DNA of 64,000 nt from Verticillium longisporum (lineage: Eukaryota; Ascomycota; Sordariomycetes; Glomerellales; Plectosphaerellaceae), in the NCBI GenBank assembly GCA_019188255.1, contig JAETXT010000007.1:1178001-1242000 (forward strand), read 5' to 3'. The first letter of the stretch is position 1. Each line of letters begins with the position of its first letter. Both the position numbers and the translations under genes were made by a program. This document shows positions 34,451 to 46,342 of this stretch, one piece after another. The notes beneath the pieces were generated by a model. That model did no database searches. It saw nothing but the letters and a program-made list of their open reading frames with translations, and was not told the origin of the DNA.

Positions 34451-35532
34451 TTAGCACAAGGTGCCTGTGTGTCTCTGATGATCTGACGTTCCTTTCCTAC
34501 CTACCCGATGTTCTGCAGACTCGGCGGCCGCACTCTGTCGGCTCCGTCTGGCGCTGCTACCCATGTCAGAAAGGTTATTTTTCCTGTTCAGGTATGCGCG
34601 ACGATGAGGGATGCTTGGCTTTGCTGGCGCAAGAGACAAGGGAGGAGGGGAGGGGCTCGAGGGCGCGCGATCGAGGACCAAGGCCAACTGGAGTTTCCCC
34701 GTCGGACATTTCTGCAAACGCGGGGGTCACTTTCGACATGTCGATTGGACAAGACATCGTCATGTGCTCGATTGCCAGTGATTACCTAAGGGGATGTGCC
34801 CCTCCACACTGATCAATCTGATACTACATGTACATGATGGGATATTTATCCTGACCTTGCGTGCATGATCGGCCAGAGACTGTTCTTGCGGATGAATTCA
34901 CCGATGCAATACCGGGACTCTTCAGTCTGCCTGTATCTGTGTGCAACGCACCTTGACGCCAAGCAGAAAAAAAAAGATTCCAAAGATAACAAGCCCCAAT
35001 GCACAAGTCTGGCCTGGCCCGCGGCTGACCGAGGGTCGGCCATGTGCGGCGGCGCTGTTGTGGCCGCCAGGCGAGTCAACATGAACAGTGCCGCATGAAG
35101 GGACGAATGTTGGTGGCGGGGCGGAGGCTGATGCAAGTGCCGGGAAAGGGGGATTGGCGACCGAGAACTCCGCCCCGTGTGACTGTCACGTGGAAGCCAT
35201 CCATGTCTTGGACGCCCGAGGCCCCCGAAGCGATGAACCGCAAAGGGGAACCAAACGTGAGGCACCGTACCATGGAGAAGGTGGTGGTGGGTAGGCTTCA
35301 AGCAAATCGTCCGACCTTGTTGGGATCCAGGTGGTCCTCGGGCCTATCACGCCTTGTCTACCACCAAATCAAAGGATCTCCAATGACGACGATCGCGGCG
35401 AGCAGGGCACAAGCCAGCTGAACATATATGCGTTGGGGGGGTTGAAGGCGACCGTGCATGCAAACGGCAGTGGCATCGCCGAGCCCCGAAAACGAGGTGC
35501 GTGTCGCTAGACTTGAGTCGTCTGGTCTTTTC

Positions 35533-35535
<3 letters not shown>

Positions 35536-35563
<28 letters not shown>
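35536..35563. repeat. CT dinucleotide microsatellite
   Basis: About 14 uninterrupted CT units, about 1.3 kb upstream of the Zn2Cys6 gene start. Confidence 0.9.
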
Positions 35564-35564
<1 letters not shown>

Positions 35565-36825
35565 CCTTCTTTACAGTGACCAAGTCTTGTAGCCGCTACA
35601 TGTACCTTGGCAGTCTTGTGTACCCAAGCCGTTGGGATCGGTCATGTGTCTCTCATCGTGTTGCTTCCTTTTCCCTCGGATGCAGCCAGCGCCCCAACGT
35701 GACTGCAGTGCTGCAGGACTACAGCTCCAGCACTCCTGCCAGACTACCATGTACTACTGCTGCTGGACTGGACGGGGCAAGGGAAGGACCAATGGCAGCT
35801 GACGGGAATGGGGAAAGAACTGCGGTGCAGTTACACCGTGTGTGCTTGGCAAACACAGTGCACATAACACATAATACGGGCCTCGATGGGTCAGCAGCAT
35901 CTCTGATTGGACAGAGTGTTCCAGAAGGCCCCCTCCGCAATTTCTTCCCTGGTGCTTCTCCGCATCGCGCCTGCCTCCAACAAAGCCCAAAGCCCATCTC
36001 GCCTGCCAGTTGGTGTGCCGCCATGGATTTCCCCACACAATCCATCGCAAATCCCCTCCATCCTCAATCTCCCGCTTCATTCGGCTCGGCTGATCAATCA
36101 CTCTGCAGTCAACTCCTTTCCCCCTTTCCGCTTCGTCCCCGTTGGCATTGATCATTTTCTTGAATCGGGTCTCCAACGCAGAAGAGGATATCCCGGCACC
36201 AATCGAAGGGGGGGCGGCTCACCTGTCTTGTTTGTATAGGCCCCATCAAAAAGAGAAGAGGAAAAAGGACAAGCCCCAGCCGAGAAACAAAGAACAGACA
36301 GGGTCTGGAGCTGGCCACAATCCACACAGCATCCTCACCTCACCAACCTTACTGCTTTCCCCATTACCCACTGCCCATCCTCTCCACCTTGATCAGCAGT
36401 ATCAGCAGCAACAGCAGCAGCAGCACTTACAGTACCAGCACGAGGGACCTCGGAACCCTGTACGAGTGTCCCCCCCCCCCCGAAGCTTGCCGGCACACGC
36501 CCCCCCCGAGTCAAATGCCCCGAGGTTTCTTCTCTCTCCTAATTTCTTCTCCTCTGCTCAACATTACCCCGAGGCCCCAGGTCGCTCATACGCATCCTCC
36601 TTGCCCTGCCTCGCGCCGCCCGCCGAGATTCACCTCTGTTGCCGTGCTGTTGGTTGCTCGGTGCCTGTTTCGCGTCTGCGCTTCCTCGCCCTGATCCCCC
36701 GATCATCGCATCCGATCCCGCATCGGCGCCGGGCCCTGTTGTCCCTTCCCACCGAGCTTGACGTCTCGACGTGTCGCTCCTTGACGTCGCAGCCTCGTCG
36801 AGAGCCGCCCGACGCACCGAAGAGC

Positions 36826-39800
36826 ATGAGCATGCAGACCTCCAACGGCCATAACCCGTCGCCTCAGAGCGCTACTACTACCCACCATCACCACCAGCAG
36901 CTCCTCCGCCACGATCACGACTCCGAAGACGGCCATGGCTTCAACAGTGCCGACGAGAACGACAACGACAACGATGTCGACCAGGACGATCAGGACCCTC
37001 TGCGCCTGGGAAAGCGCAAGAGGCCCATCTCCGTCTCGTACGTTCAACCTGCTGCCCTGTTTCCCTCTACCCGAGCTCTGCTTCACGCACCCGGCCTCAT
37101 CTGGCCTTGCCTTGCCTTGCCCTGCTTTACCTTGCCCTGCTTTACCTTGCCTTGCCCTGCCCTGTGGCGGTTCGGTCTTCAACCTCCCGTTCCCGCTGCC
37201 ACCACCCCTCCCTCCCCTTTCTGCCCCCCTCTCCATCATCTCACTACACCTCACTTTACCTTGCCTCTCCTGTCCCCACAGTCTCTGCTCTCCCTCCCCT
37301 CTCTGCTCCTCTCTCCACATGCTTCTCTCCTTGGTCATCTCCGTCACATCTCGTCGCCCCGTCATCTCGTCATCTCGCTCCCCAATGCGTCTGCCCACTC
37401 CTCCGACCTCCCAGCCTCGCCCTCGCCCGAGTCCTCTCGACCCTCTTGACCTTCGTTCATGACCCTCCCCAATGACACCCTCGCCCGAACATGTCCCCTC
37501 CGACCAAGGTCAGGAAGCTAATCCGATCCCAAGATGTGAGCTGTGCAAGCAGAGAAAGGTGAGCTACCGTACCCGCCCTCCTCTTGAACCCCTGATCGAC
37601 ATGCGAATCCATTCTCAGTACCACGCAAGCAGACAATGACCCCTCTCCTAACACGGACCACAGGTGAAATGTGACCGTGGTCAACCTTCCTGCGGCTGGT
37701 GCAGTCGCAATGGTGCCATTTGCGAATACAAGGAGAGAAAGAAGCCTGGTCTGCGTGCCGGCTACGGGCGCGAGCCCGAGCAGCGTCTCGACAAGCTGGA
37801 GGGGTTCTCAGAGCGCACGCCGAGATCCTCCAGGCCTCCCTGACCTCGGGCCAGCACCAGCATCACCACGGGGCGCCGCATAGCCATGCCACCCCCAGCG
37901 TGCGCGCCAGCAACCCCAGCCTGCCTAGCGATCATGGCACCCCTAGGGAGAACAACGTATTCCGACCCTCGGAACCTACTCGTACGCCGCAAGCTGAGAC
38001 TGCCCTCTTCTTACAGAAACCTTCTACCTACCCCTCCACCTCGCAACCCATGGAGTTTGGCATGCCGCCGCCCACTCCCTCGATGCACGAATTCCAGCCT
38101 CAGCTACCCATGGGCTCCATGCCCGCCCCGAACCAGGTCGCCAACATGCAGCAGCCCAGCTCGGCCGCGCAGGCCTACTACAACCCGAACCAGACGAACC
38201 AGCTTCACTCTCCCGACGTGCCCATGACCCAGGCCGGCCAGAGCAACGCTACGCCGGACCAAGACCTTCCGCCATACGATTTGCTCTATGCGCTCGTCGA
38301 CTTATACTTTAAGCACATCAACACGTGGTGCCCGATCCTCCACAGAAAGACAACACTCGACTCGCTGTTCGGGCCCACGACCGTCGAGGAGACGGATCGC
38401 ATACTTCTGCATGCCATTGTGGCCACAACGCTGCGATACTCGACCGACTCGAGGCTCACCGAAGAGAGCAGGAGCACTACCACTCCATTGCGAAACAGCG
38501 CGTCTTGCTCTACGGCATGGAGCACTCGTCGGTCAAGTCGCTCCAGGCACTGGTCGTTTTGGCCCTGGATCTGGTGGGCAGCAGCAACGGCCCACCTGGC
38601 TGGAACATCATGGCTCTCATCACGCGCTCCGTCGTCCAATTGGGACTCGCAGTCGAGAGCACCTCGTTCTCCGTCTCCCCAAACTTCACCTCGATCTACA
38701 CGCTCAGAGCCATGATACTGCCGGAACCCAAAGACTTTATTGAAGAGGAGTCGAGGCGACGCTTGTTCTGGATGATTTACCTTCTCGACCGCTATGCGAC
38801 TATCGCCACGGCTTTCGAGTTTGCGCTCGACGACAAGGAGATCGACAGGACGCTCCCTTGTCGCGACGACCTGTGGATCAAGAACCAAAAGGTCGAGACG
38901 CGATGGTTCAGGCTGCAGGAGCAGGAGGAGCCAAATCCGGAATACGATGTCAATAAGCCGGAGAACCTTGGTGCCTTCTCCTACTACATTGAGATTTTGG
39001 CCATCCTCTCCAAGGTGCACAAATTTCTCAAGCTGCCCGTAGACATCAGCGCGCTGAGCGACGTCGAGCAGTGGCAGATGCGCTACAAAGAGCTGGATAA
39101 CATGTTGACGTCTTGGAAGTTTGGCTTGCCCGGGGAATACGGAAACATGGCCAAACTGTTCCAGCCCGGAAACAAGACACTCAACTGTGGATGGGTCATG
39201 TTGCACGCCACCTACCATACCGCCGTCATCCGGCTGCACTCGTCGGCGGCGTACCCCACAACCCGATCTCCCATATTCACGCCCTCGTACAGCGCATCTC
39301 AACGATGCCATGGTGCCGTCGAGCTTATTGCCGCGCTCGGCGAGTTTGACGTGATCTACGGCTTACTACCCAAGCTGGGGCCACCATTCGCCTTAACACT
39401 GAGGGTAGCGGCCCGTCTGCTCCTAGTCCATGGTCGACGGTCGAACACAAGCTGTCACCGCAGATTCAGTTTTTCGTTGACAGCCTGCGCGAGATGGGCC
39501 GTTACTGGCCTGTCGCGGCGCGATACTGCGAGCTGCTGCAGCGAGTGCTTGATGAGCATCGCGACAGCGAGCGCACCGGAGACGGTGTGACGCCGAGCTC
39601 AGTCAAGATCCTCTCAGACATGCGGCGCACCGCGTTCGACCTCGACTTCTTGATCTCCAGGCAGCCGGGCCCCAATGGAGTCATCACGCACAGCCGCATG
39701 CCGAGCGTGACGCCAGCACGAACGCCGGCGCCCAACGAGCTCGAGTACCTAGATGTCTTTGACTTCTTCAACGTCCCAAGGCTGCCATTTGGCGAGCAAA

Positions 39801-39991
39801 TTGCAGGTGTGCAAGGAATGCCCCAGAACAACGGTGCACCACCAAGCATGGATGGCAGCAGCGGCGATGCGCCTCAAGGGCCGCCACAGCCGCCGCCGCC
39901 GCCGAGCAACGAGTTCAACATTACGAACTTTATGGTCGATGCCAACAGCGACTGGCTGTTCAAGCAGGAGGGTGGCAAGTACATGTCTTGA
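36826..39991 (+). CDS. Zn2Cys6 transcription factor with fungal-specific middle domain, three apparent frameshifts
   Basis: Exons 36826-37037, 37534-37558 (25 nt), 37664-39991; about 855 aa once three single-base gaps are allowed. Exon 1 gives a His/Asp-rich N-terminus ending KRKRPISVS. Splicing at a GCTAATC branch site places it directly before the zinc cluster, CELCKQRKVKC then CGWCSRNGAIC. A linker follows, then a coiled segment (EQRLDKLE), a Pro/Gln-rich region and a fungal_trans domain (YFKHINTWCPILHRKTTLD, GPPGWNIMALITRSVVQLGL, EEESRRRLFWMIYLLDRYAT). Frames jump at 37801-37804, about 38471, and 39432-39433, each equal to one missing base beside a G run, with good homology-like sequence on both sides. 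The nearest genes upstream are the rhamnose enzymes, so a regulatory link is possible but unproven. I do not recognise the orthologue. Confidence 0.75.
37116..37145. repeat. 15-bp tandem repeat in first intron of Zn2Cys6 gene
   Basis: Two perfect CTTGCCCTGCTTTAC units with partial copies on both sides, inside a pyrimidine-rich 496-nt intron. Confidence 0.8.
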
Positions 39992-40727
39992 TTGGTCATT
40001 GATCTTGGTCATGCGATTTTGTGACCACTTGTTTGATTGATTCCGGAGTTTTTGGCGCGACGGTGGGAAGGCTTGCGCGGGCTGTGTACATTGGATGAAT
40101 GGTCACAGACGCAACGCAGTGGGGGAGAGGATGCATGGATGGATGTGCTGGGCTCAGCTGGGAGGGCAAGGAACACAAAAGGCCTTCTGGCCAAAAAAGG
40201 CCCGGAGAGGCCATATGATACCTACTTGTTGTTACTGATGTCAAATGATAATGCGCTGGCGGGGATGAGGATAATACATGTACGATGGTTCAGTGTTCAC
40301 TCCATGGTCGAGATTCAGTGTGCAGAACAAGCGCCTGTTCAACTCTATACACGTTAGCATCGTGGTCGTTTGTGTTCCAGACCTGACATCTGGGGAAGCC
40401 CGACTGGCCATGGCTAACTGGTAGGCCGTGGGTAAGGCGAATCTTCAGGCCACGCGGGGAGGCTGCGGTGCGAGGCTGCGGCTGCGGCTGCGGCTGATGA
40501 GGCCGTTGATAGCCTAGATGGAGGACCATGGTTGTGTATGAAACGCGATGGCATGGATTGATAAAGAGGGAGGCCCTCATAATACGAAGATGCCAACATC
40601 CCATACACTGCGATCCCATGTTCTCGTCGCCGTTCCCCATCACAGCTCGCAGTTGGACGCACGCAACACCACCACCGCCCCCTGAATACCTGACAGATCC
40701 ACCCGTCCAACACGGCCTCCCACACCA
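39992..40727. other. Intergenic region
   Basis: About 740 bp between the Zn2Cys6 gene and the GH114 gene, both on the plus strand. It should hold the 3' UTR and the GH114 promoter. No gene is seen. Confidence 0.65.
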
Positions 40728-41768
40728 ATGGACCTCTGCACCGCCTTCTCCTTCGCGGCATCCTCCCCGGCCGCGAGCGCCGCCGCCCTCGTGACCTTCA
40801 ACGCCTGCGTCGCCCGCCACAGGCAGCACCCCGCCGACGAGACGCCCTGGCAGCCCGCCGCCGGGACGACGTGGCAGATCCTCCTCGACGGGCCCCTGGC
40901 CATGGACCCGCAGGCCCCGGCCGTGACGCCCGACGTCGAGGTCTTCGACGTCGACCTGTTCGCGAACCAGGCGTCCACGTTCGCGGCGCTCGGCAAGAGG
41001 GTCGTCTGCTACTTCAGCGCCGGGTCGTACGAGGACGGCCCGACCGACTCGGGGGACTTTGACGCGGGCGAGGGGGGCGATCTGGGGCGCGAGCTCGAGG
41101 GGTGGCCGGGCGAGTACTGGCTTGACACGAACAGCGAGACGGTCAGGGGGTGTCATGAGGCGGCGGATCGAGCTGGCGAGGGACAAGGGGTTTTGATGGG
41201 GTTGACCCGGATAATGTGGATGGGTTTGTATGTGCCTTTTCCCCTCGTGCTTGGTTGTTTCCGGCTTGATGCGTCCAGCCTCGTCATCGGCTGTCTTGGG
41301 ATTTGAACGTGGCGCGGCAGAGGATGACTACATGAACAAGTCTGTCTACTGACGTGTTCAGACAAACCGCAACGGGCTCGGCCTGACGGCAGCCGACTCG
41401 ATCGACTGCATCAGCTTTCTCGCGTTCGAAGCACGGAGACGCGGACTAGCCATGGGGCTCAAGAACGGCGGCAGCATCATCAAGAATGTGCTCCCCGTCA
41501 TTGACTTCTCTGTCAAGGAGGAGTGCGCCGCGTACAGCGAGTGCGACCTGTACAAGGCCGTCACGGACGCCGGCAAGCCGTGTTCCACATCGAGTACCCG
41601 GACATGGCGAAAACGGGGGTGCAAGACAAGGATGCGCGGCGACGGGCCTGCAAGGCGAAGGGCGCGGGCCGGTTCAGCACCGTCATGAAGGGGCTAGATC
41701 TGGATGGGTGGGTTCAGTATTGCGATGGGGATGTATATAAGACAAAAGAGGACAAGGACAAGACGTGA
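40728..41768 (+). CDS. GH114 family protein (endo-alpha-1,4-polygalactosaminidase type), three frame lesions
   Basis: Two exons, 40728-41227 and 41362-41768, with a GTATGT donor and a CTGAC branch. The motifs are those of the GH114/TM1410 beta-alpha barrel: TTWQILLDGPL, DVEVFDVDLFAN, KRVVCYFSAGSYEDGPTDS, an expected VDPDNVDGF with catalytic-type Asp residues, NRNGLGLTAADSIDCISF, GLAMGLKNGGSI, FSVKEECAAYSECDLYK and a FHIEYPDM-like end. Reading it through needs corrections near 41146-41151 and 41187-41194 (each one base too many) and at 41580 (one base too few). GH114 enzymes degrade galactosaminogalactan or related polymers, usually outside the cell. The N-terminus here (LCTAFSFAASSPAASAAAL) is only weakly signal-like, so the true start may lie in another exon. 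Confidence 0.72.
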
Positions 41769-41953
41769 TGTCGGCGCCGGCGATGCTCAGTCACCTACAT
41801 CTCGCTCAGCAGATAGACTGCATGATGAAAACTTGCAATTGATCGCGTCTCGCTAGGAACGTGGGTATTCAATTCGAAAGATGGATGCTCGCTAAATGAC
41901 AGATGATTCTTTTTCCCCTCCTCTGCGCGTCGCTCATAGAGCATTCGCGCTGC

Positions 41954-42593
41954 TCATCCGCAGCATCCAGTGGGCTCCTCGACGCCCTTGGCCTGTTGCG
42001 TGGCGGCCCCAGTTTCCACCTTGTAGACGAGCCAGTCGCAGAGGAACTTGCCGAGGCCGGCACCGAGCAGGATGGAGATGATGATGTAGCCATTGTAGTA
42101 CATGGCGAGCAACATGATGATGTAGGCCAGGCCGAAGAAGGTCGTGTGCAGCACGGCCCGGATGAGCTGTTCGACGGGCGAGGCGCGGAAGATGAGCGGC
42201 GCGCTGGGACGGGCGACGGCGCCGGGGCCGACGGCGCCGGTGTCGTCGCAGCACGAGGGCTCGACGGCGGCGGCGACAGCCATCTGGGCCGCGCGCGCGT
42301 GGAACTGACGCAGAAGCAGGGCATCGTACTCCTTGCCGAGGCGGCGGACGAACTCGAGGGTCACGGTGAGGAGGGCGACGCCAATACAGCTGGCAGCGAA
42401 GGCGCCGTTGCTGCCGACGTGCCAGGACTCGGCGAGGAAGCAGGAGTCAATGGTGTACCAGTTCCAAAGCATCTGGTGGTTTGGTGGTCAGCGAGCCAGC
42501 GAGCGAGGGCCATGGCCATGCAAGGCGAGGGGCAGCTGGACATACGGAGACTTTGCAGTCGGCGGTCGCGCCGTGGCCGCTGCTGTGCGACAT
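41954..42593 (-). CDS. Ctr-family copper transporter
   Basis: Two exons on the minus strand: 42546-42593 (MSHSSGHGATADCKVS) and 41954-42472; 188 aa. The His/Ser N-terminus is short and poor in Met motifs. Helix 1 follows CFLAESWHVGSNGAF. A cytosolic loop of about 90 residues precedes helix 2, which carries the Ctr MxxxM selectivity motif as MLLAM. Helix 3 has the GxxxG packing motif in LGAGLGKFL. The C-terminus ends CCG, a typical Cys-rich copper-exit tail. Ctr trimers move Cu(I) across the plasma membrane or out of the vacuole; the few N-terminal Met residues suit a Ctr2/vacuolar or low-Met plasma-membrane type. It is divergent from a metalloreductase that could supply Cu(I). Confidence 0.88.
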
Positions 42594-44174
42594 GGCGGCA
42601 GAGTGTGAAGGTGCTCTACGTTGGGTGAGGATGGGGGATGAAGATAAGGTGATGATGACCAGTCAAGAGGAGTCAGTCAAAAGAAATGCTGAAGCTTGCA
42701 ACTTGGAGAGGACAGGAAGAAGTCAAGCTGCGAATTGCGAGAGTCACGAAGCAGCAGCTCTCAGCCGAACCTGCCCAACATTGCTGGCGTGTCGGGGTAG
42801 ATAAGATGTGGCAGGGGCTACGGAGGTTGCCCACTGCCGCCAATGTTCGCCCTTGCCCTTGCGCCCCCCTCCTTCGCACCTTCCCTTGGTCGGGCAATCG
42901 GACAATGGTGGGGTAGTAAGAGAGCTCTAACCCGGATGGTGTACAGGCATTGAAGGCGCGGCATTGGGTGCGCAGGTTTTCCAAGAGGGCCTGGGTTCAT
43001 GGCGTTGCGCAAGTTTAGCAGGGGCAAGAGGGAGGGGGGCCCCCAATGTTTGAGCTTATTGGAGTCGTGGCGACTTGGAAACCCTGGGACAAAGATCAAA
43101 ATCCCTGGGCCATCTTGGGGCGGGCTGGTCGTGCGGGAGATCTGATGTGCTTTGGTCCTAGGAAATGGGAGAAGGACGGGGCTAAGCAGCTACGGTCCGC
43201 TGCTGGTTGGTCAGAAACTTGCTCGCTCCGATGAACGGCCCCGGTGGATCGGATCCGCACGCAGCGCCCCGGGGTCCAAGAAGCACCGTGGTTCGGTCAG
43301 TCGCTGTTTCCAGATGCAAGGTGTGGCGCCATAGCGGCCCCACTAACTTGCTCAATCGTGCTCAGTCGCCCGGGCGGTCACAGCTGGCGGCGACTGCCTT
43401 GAAGCAACATCGACCAGGGAAAACCACCAAGAAGACGATCGAGAGAATCCCCGCCGACGCGTGCTGACGCCCAGACGACGCCTCTTCCGAGTTGCCTCAT
43501 GCGGGCTCCCCAAGATCTACTCCTGCACATGGCACGCCTCCCGATTGCCGTGGCCATATGGCGAGGAGGTATGCCTCCGTTGGTTCGTCTTCTGGATCGG
43601 GCAATGCCTTTATTGACCAAGCCAGCAGACAGAGCAGCGAAGAGCCCCATGGCAGCTTGTCGGCCTGGGCACCAATATCGATCAGAAGGACGTCCAGTCG
43701 TCTGCTCGAGTCAAAAATGCAGCATGCAACTCCAATTCAACCACCCCCGTCAGAGGGGCGGGCATTGGACCCTTGGCCAGCCCGGGGAATAAACGCGCTA
43801 CACCCACCACGTCGCATCGCCGAGTTCCAGACTAATAAACCTGCTCACTGTGGATCGCCGCCCGCCGCCTTGGCTACCCAAGCTCCCAGTGTCGAGACGA
43901 GGGGCCAGACACCCCACCAACCTGATAAAGCAGACACGAAACACCACTCGAAAAGTTGCTCGAGCATGTCTGTCTTAAGGTGCTCCCATCTCTCTCCGAC
44001 GATCGCCACGAGGCTTTGATCCGCCTTCTAGGTTTTTCCTGCTGTCTTGCGATTGTGTCGAGATCTCTCCCGAGACACACAGCATCGGCCCGAGACATAG
44101 TCATAAACGCCCCTTGGCCAAGTGTCTCTCACCTACTACCGGCGCATATAGAGACGCGTTCGCAACAATACACA
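42594..44174. promoter_or_regulatory. Divergent control region of copper transporter and metalloreductase
   Basis: About 1.6 kb between the two starts, without a supportable gene. Two TGCTCA cores lie at 43349-43354 and 43359-43364, ten bases apart, with a third at 43842-43847. The copy CGTGCTCA differs by one base from TGTGCTCA, which I recall as the Aspergillus Mac1 copper-response motif. GATAAG cores occur near 42642 and 42800, close to the transporter. Confidence 0.5.
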
Positions 44175-46162
44175 ATGGAGGCCACCAAGAGCCTCCTGGC
44201 ACCGCGCCAGCATATTCAGGATCACGATGCCGCCGAGTCTGTCATCCATCACTGGGGCTACGCTGACCGCGTGGTACCCTGCGTCAATGATCCTGGGTCC
44301 TGTAGATACCTCGACGTCGTTTACAATGCCCACGATGTTGGCATGATCTACACCGGCGTCATCTGGGCCACTATCGGTGGCATACTCCTGATCTGGGCCG
44401 TCATCAGGCGGATGATGCCTCCGCAGTCCCACCGGAACCCTCAGGCGCTGGTTGAGGGCGAAAAGCGGACGGTGGACACGACGACGAGAATTCGCCATAC
44501 TCTTTGGTCTTACACCAACCGCTATCTCCTGCCCGACTCTATCCGCTCCATCTTTGGCCGCACCACGCGCCTGCAGGTTCTCGTACTTGCCATCCTCACC
44601 GGCTATCTTACCATATTTTCCTTCGTCGGCATCGTCTACGGCATCTGGATCACCCCCGTCAAGAATATGGAGGGCGTCTACAACACCCGCAGCAGTCTGG
44701 GACCCTTCTCTGACCGTGTCGGTGTCCTCGCCTACGCCCTGACGCCGCTGTCCGTTCTCCTGTCGAACCGCGAGTCGCTGCTGTCCGTCTTGACCGGCAT
44801 TCCCTACCAGAATTTCAACTTTATGCACCGCTGGCTCGGCTACATCATCATGGTCCAATCCATTGTCCACACCATTGGCTGGACAATCATTGAGGTCAAG
44901 CTCTACCAGCCCCAGCCCCAGGTTGCGAAGAAGTGGATCGTGCAGCTCTACATGATTTGGGGTGTCGTCGCCATGATCCTGCTTCTCATCCTCTACGCCC
45001 TCACGCTACCTCCTGTCATCCGCTTCACCGGCTACGAGTTCTTCCGCAAGTCTCACTACGTTCTGGCCCTGGTCTACATGGGCGCCTGCATCGGCCACTG
45101 GGAGGGTCTCCAGTGCTTCATCATCCCCGGTATCCTGCTGTGGTTCATCGACCGCTTCGCCCGTGCCGCCAGGACGTTCCTGCTGCATTACAACTTTGTG
45201 GATGGCACCAAGCGTGGTTTCGTTGCCGCTCACGCCGCCATTACCACCTTCCCTGACGAGAAGGATGGCGACGTCGTACGTCTCGATTTTGAACACCCCA
45301 CGATGCCTGGGCGGTCGGCCAGCACTTCTACCTCTGCTTCACCGAGAGCAGCATCTTCCAGTCTCACCCGTTCACCCCGCTGAACGCAGCCGTCACTGTC
45401 AACGGCCGCACCAAGCACTCGTACGTTTTCCGGGCCAAGGGCGGCGAAACCAAGAAGATCGCACAGATCGCCGCGAAGAAGCTGGCGGCCGCCGCTACTG
45501 CATCCGCGACACCATCCGAAGACAAGGACGGTGTGATCACGGCGGCGTCGGCCCCGACGACGCCTGTCGTGCTCACCGGTCCCTACGGTGACCCGATCAT
45601 GCGCAACATCACCCCCGAAGCCAACATTCTGTGCGTCGCCGGCGGCACCGGCATCACGTACGTCCTGCCCGCCCTCCTCAGCCTGACCGCCAATCCTGCT
45701 TCGCCTCGCAAGCTCGAGCTCATCTGGGTCGTCCGCCACGCCAAGGATGTCGACTGGGTCAAGCCTGAACTGGCCGCACTTGAGGCCCTCGATGTGACGG
45801 TGCGCATCTTTGCCACGCGCGATGCCGCCTCGAGCTCATCTGATGCCGACCGCTCGTCCGAAGGCGAGGCCGACGAAGAGAAGCGCGCTGCCGGTGCTGT
45901 GGCCGTGCAGAAGATGCGTGCTCGTGGCGCGGCGGCCAGTGTCCGCTCTGGCGGCCTCGGACACCCGGACCTGGCGTTGCTCGTGCGTGAGTTTGTGCAG
46001 GCGACTGTCGCCGCCAGGACGGTCGTGTTTGCGAGCGGGCCTGGCGGGCTGATGACGGATGCGAGGGCGGCGGTCGCGGCTTGCAACGACGGCGGCAAGG
46101 TGTGGAAGGGGGATGAGCGGTTCAACGTCGACTTGATTCACGACGAGCGCATGGAGAGGTGA
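44175..46162 (+). CDS. FRE-type ferric/cupric reductase (NADPH, FAD, bis-heme), one frameshift
   Basis: One exon from the ATG at 44175, which follows a Kozak-like CACAATGG; about 662 aa. An N-terminal luminal part (HHWGYADRVVPCVND) leads into a multi-helix ferric-reductase domain. Heme-ligand His pairs are visible in HRWLGYIIMVQSIVH and KSHYVLALVYMGACIGH. The FAD motif HPFTPLN, the NADPH motifs GPYGDP and CVAGGTGITYVLP, and a C-terminal FASGPGGL are present. The frame shifts at 45306-45307, where one C appears missing (HPTMP then WAVGQHFYLCF). The enzyme reduces Fe(III) or Cu(II) at the cell surface for transport. Divergence from a Ctr transporter favours copper, or dual copper and iron. A Ser/Glu/Lys-rich insert lies in the NADPH lobe near residues 555-595. 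Confidence 0.85.
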
Positions 46163-46342
46163 AGACGTGTTTGGATTTAGCGATGATACCACCTTGTTTA
46201 GCCTTGAACTCGATTCTTCTGCTTCATCGATTCGTGTATTCCTCTGTCGGAGCAGCACCTATGCAATGCTTCACTTCTACCACTCTGCCACCCCTGACCC
46301 TGACCCTGACCCCCTTTTCCGGTGTCGCCGCCGCACGCCGGT
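46163..46342. other. Short convergent intergenic region
   Basis: 180 bp between the reductase (+) and P450 (-) stop codons. It contains a short CCTGAC-type repeat near 46291-46312. Confidence 0.7.

Larger units (their letters stand above)
33698..36825. other. Intergenic region, promoters of LRA3 and the Zn2Cys6 gene
   Basis: About 3.1 kb between divergent starts. It contains an LRA3-proximal GA-rich tract near 33720-33750, palindromic CTACCTAGG repeats at 34394-34450, a CT microsatellite at 35536-35563, and CAG/C-rich tracts from 36390 to 36500. The frame running into the Zn2Cys6 gene from 36142 is probably a leader. No gene is supported. Confidence 0.6.
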
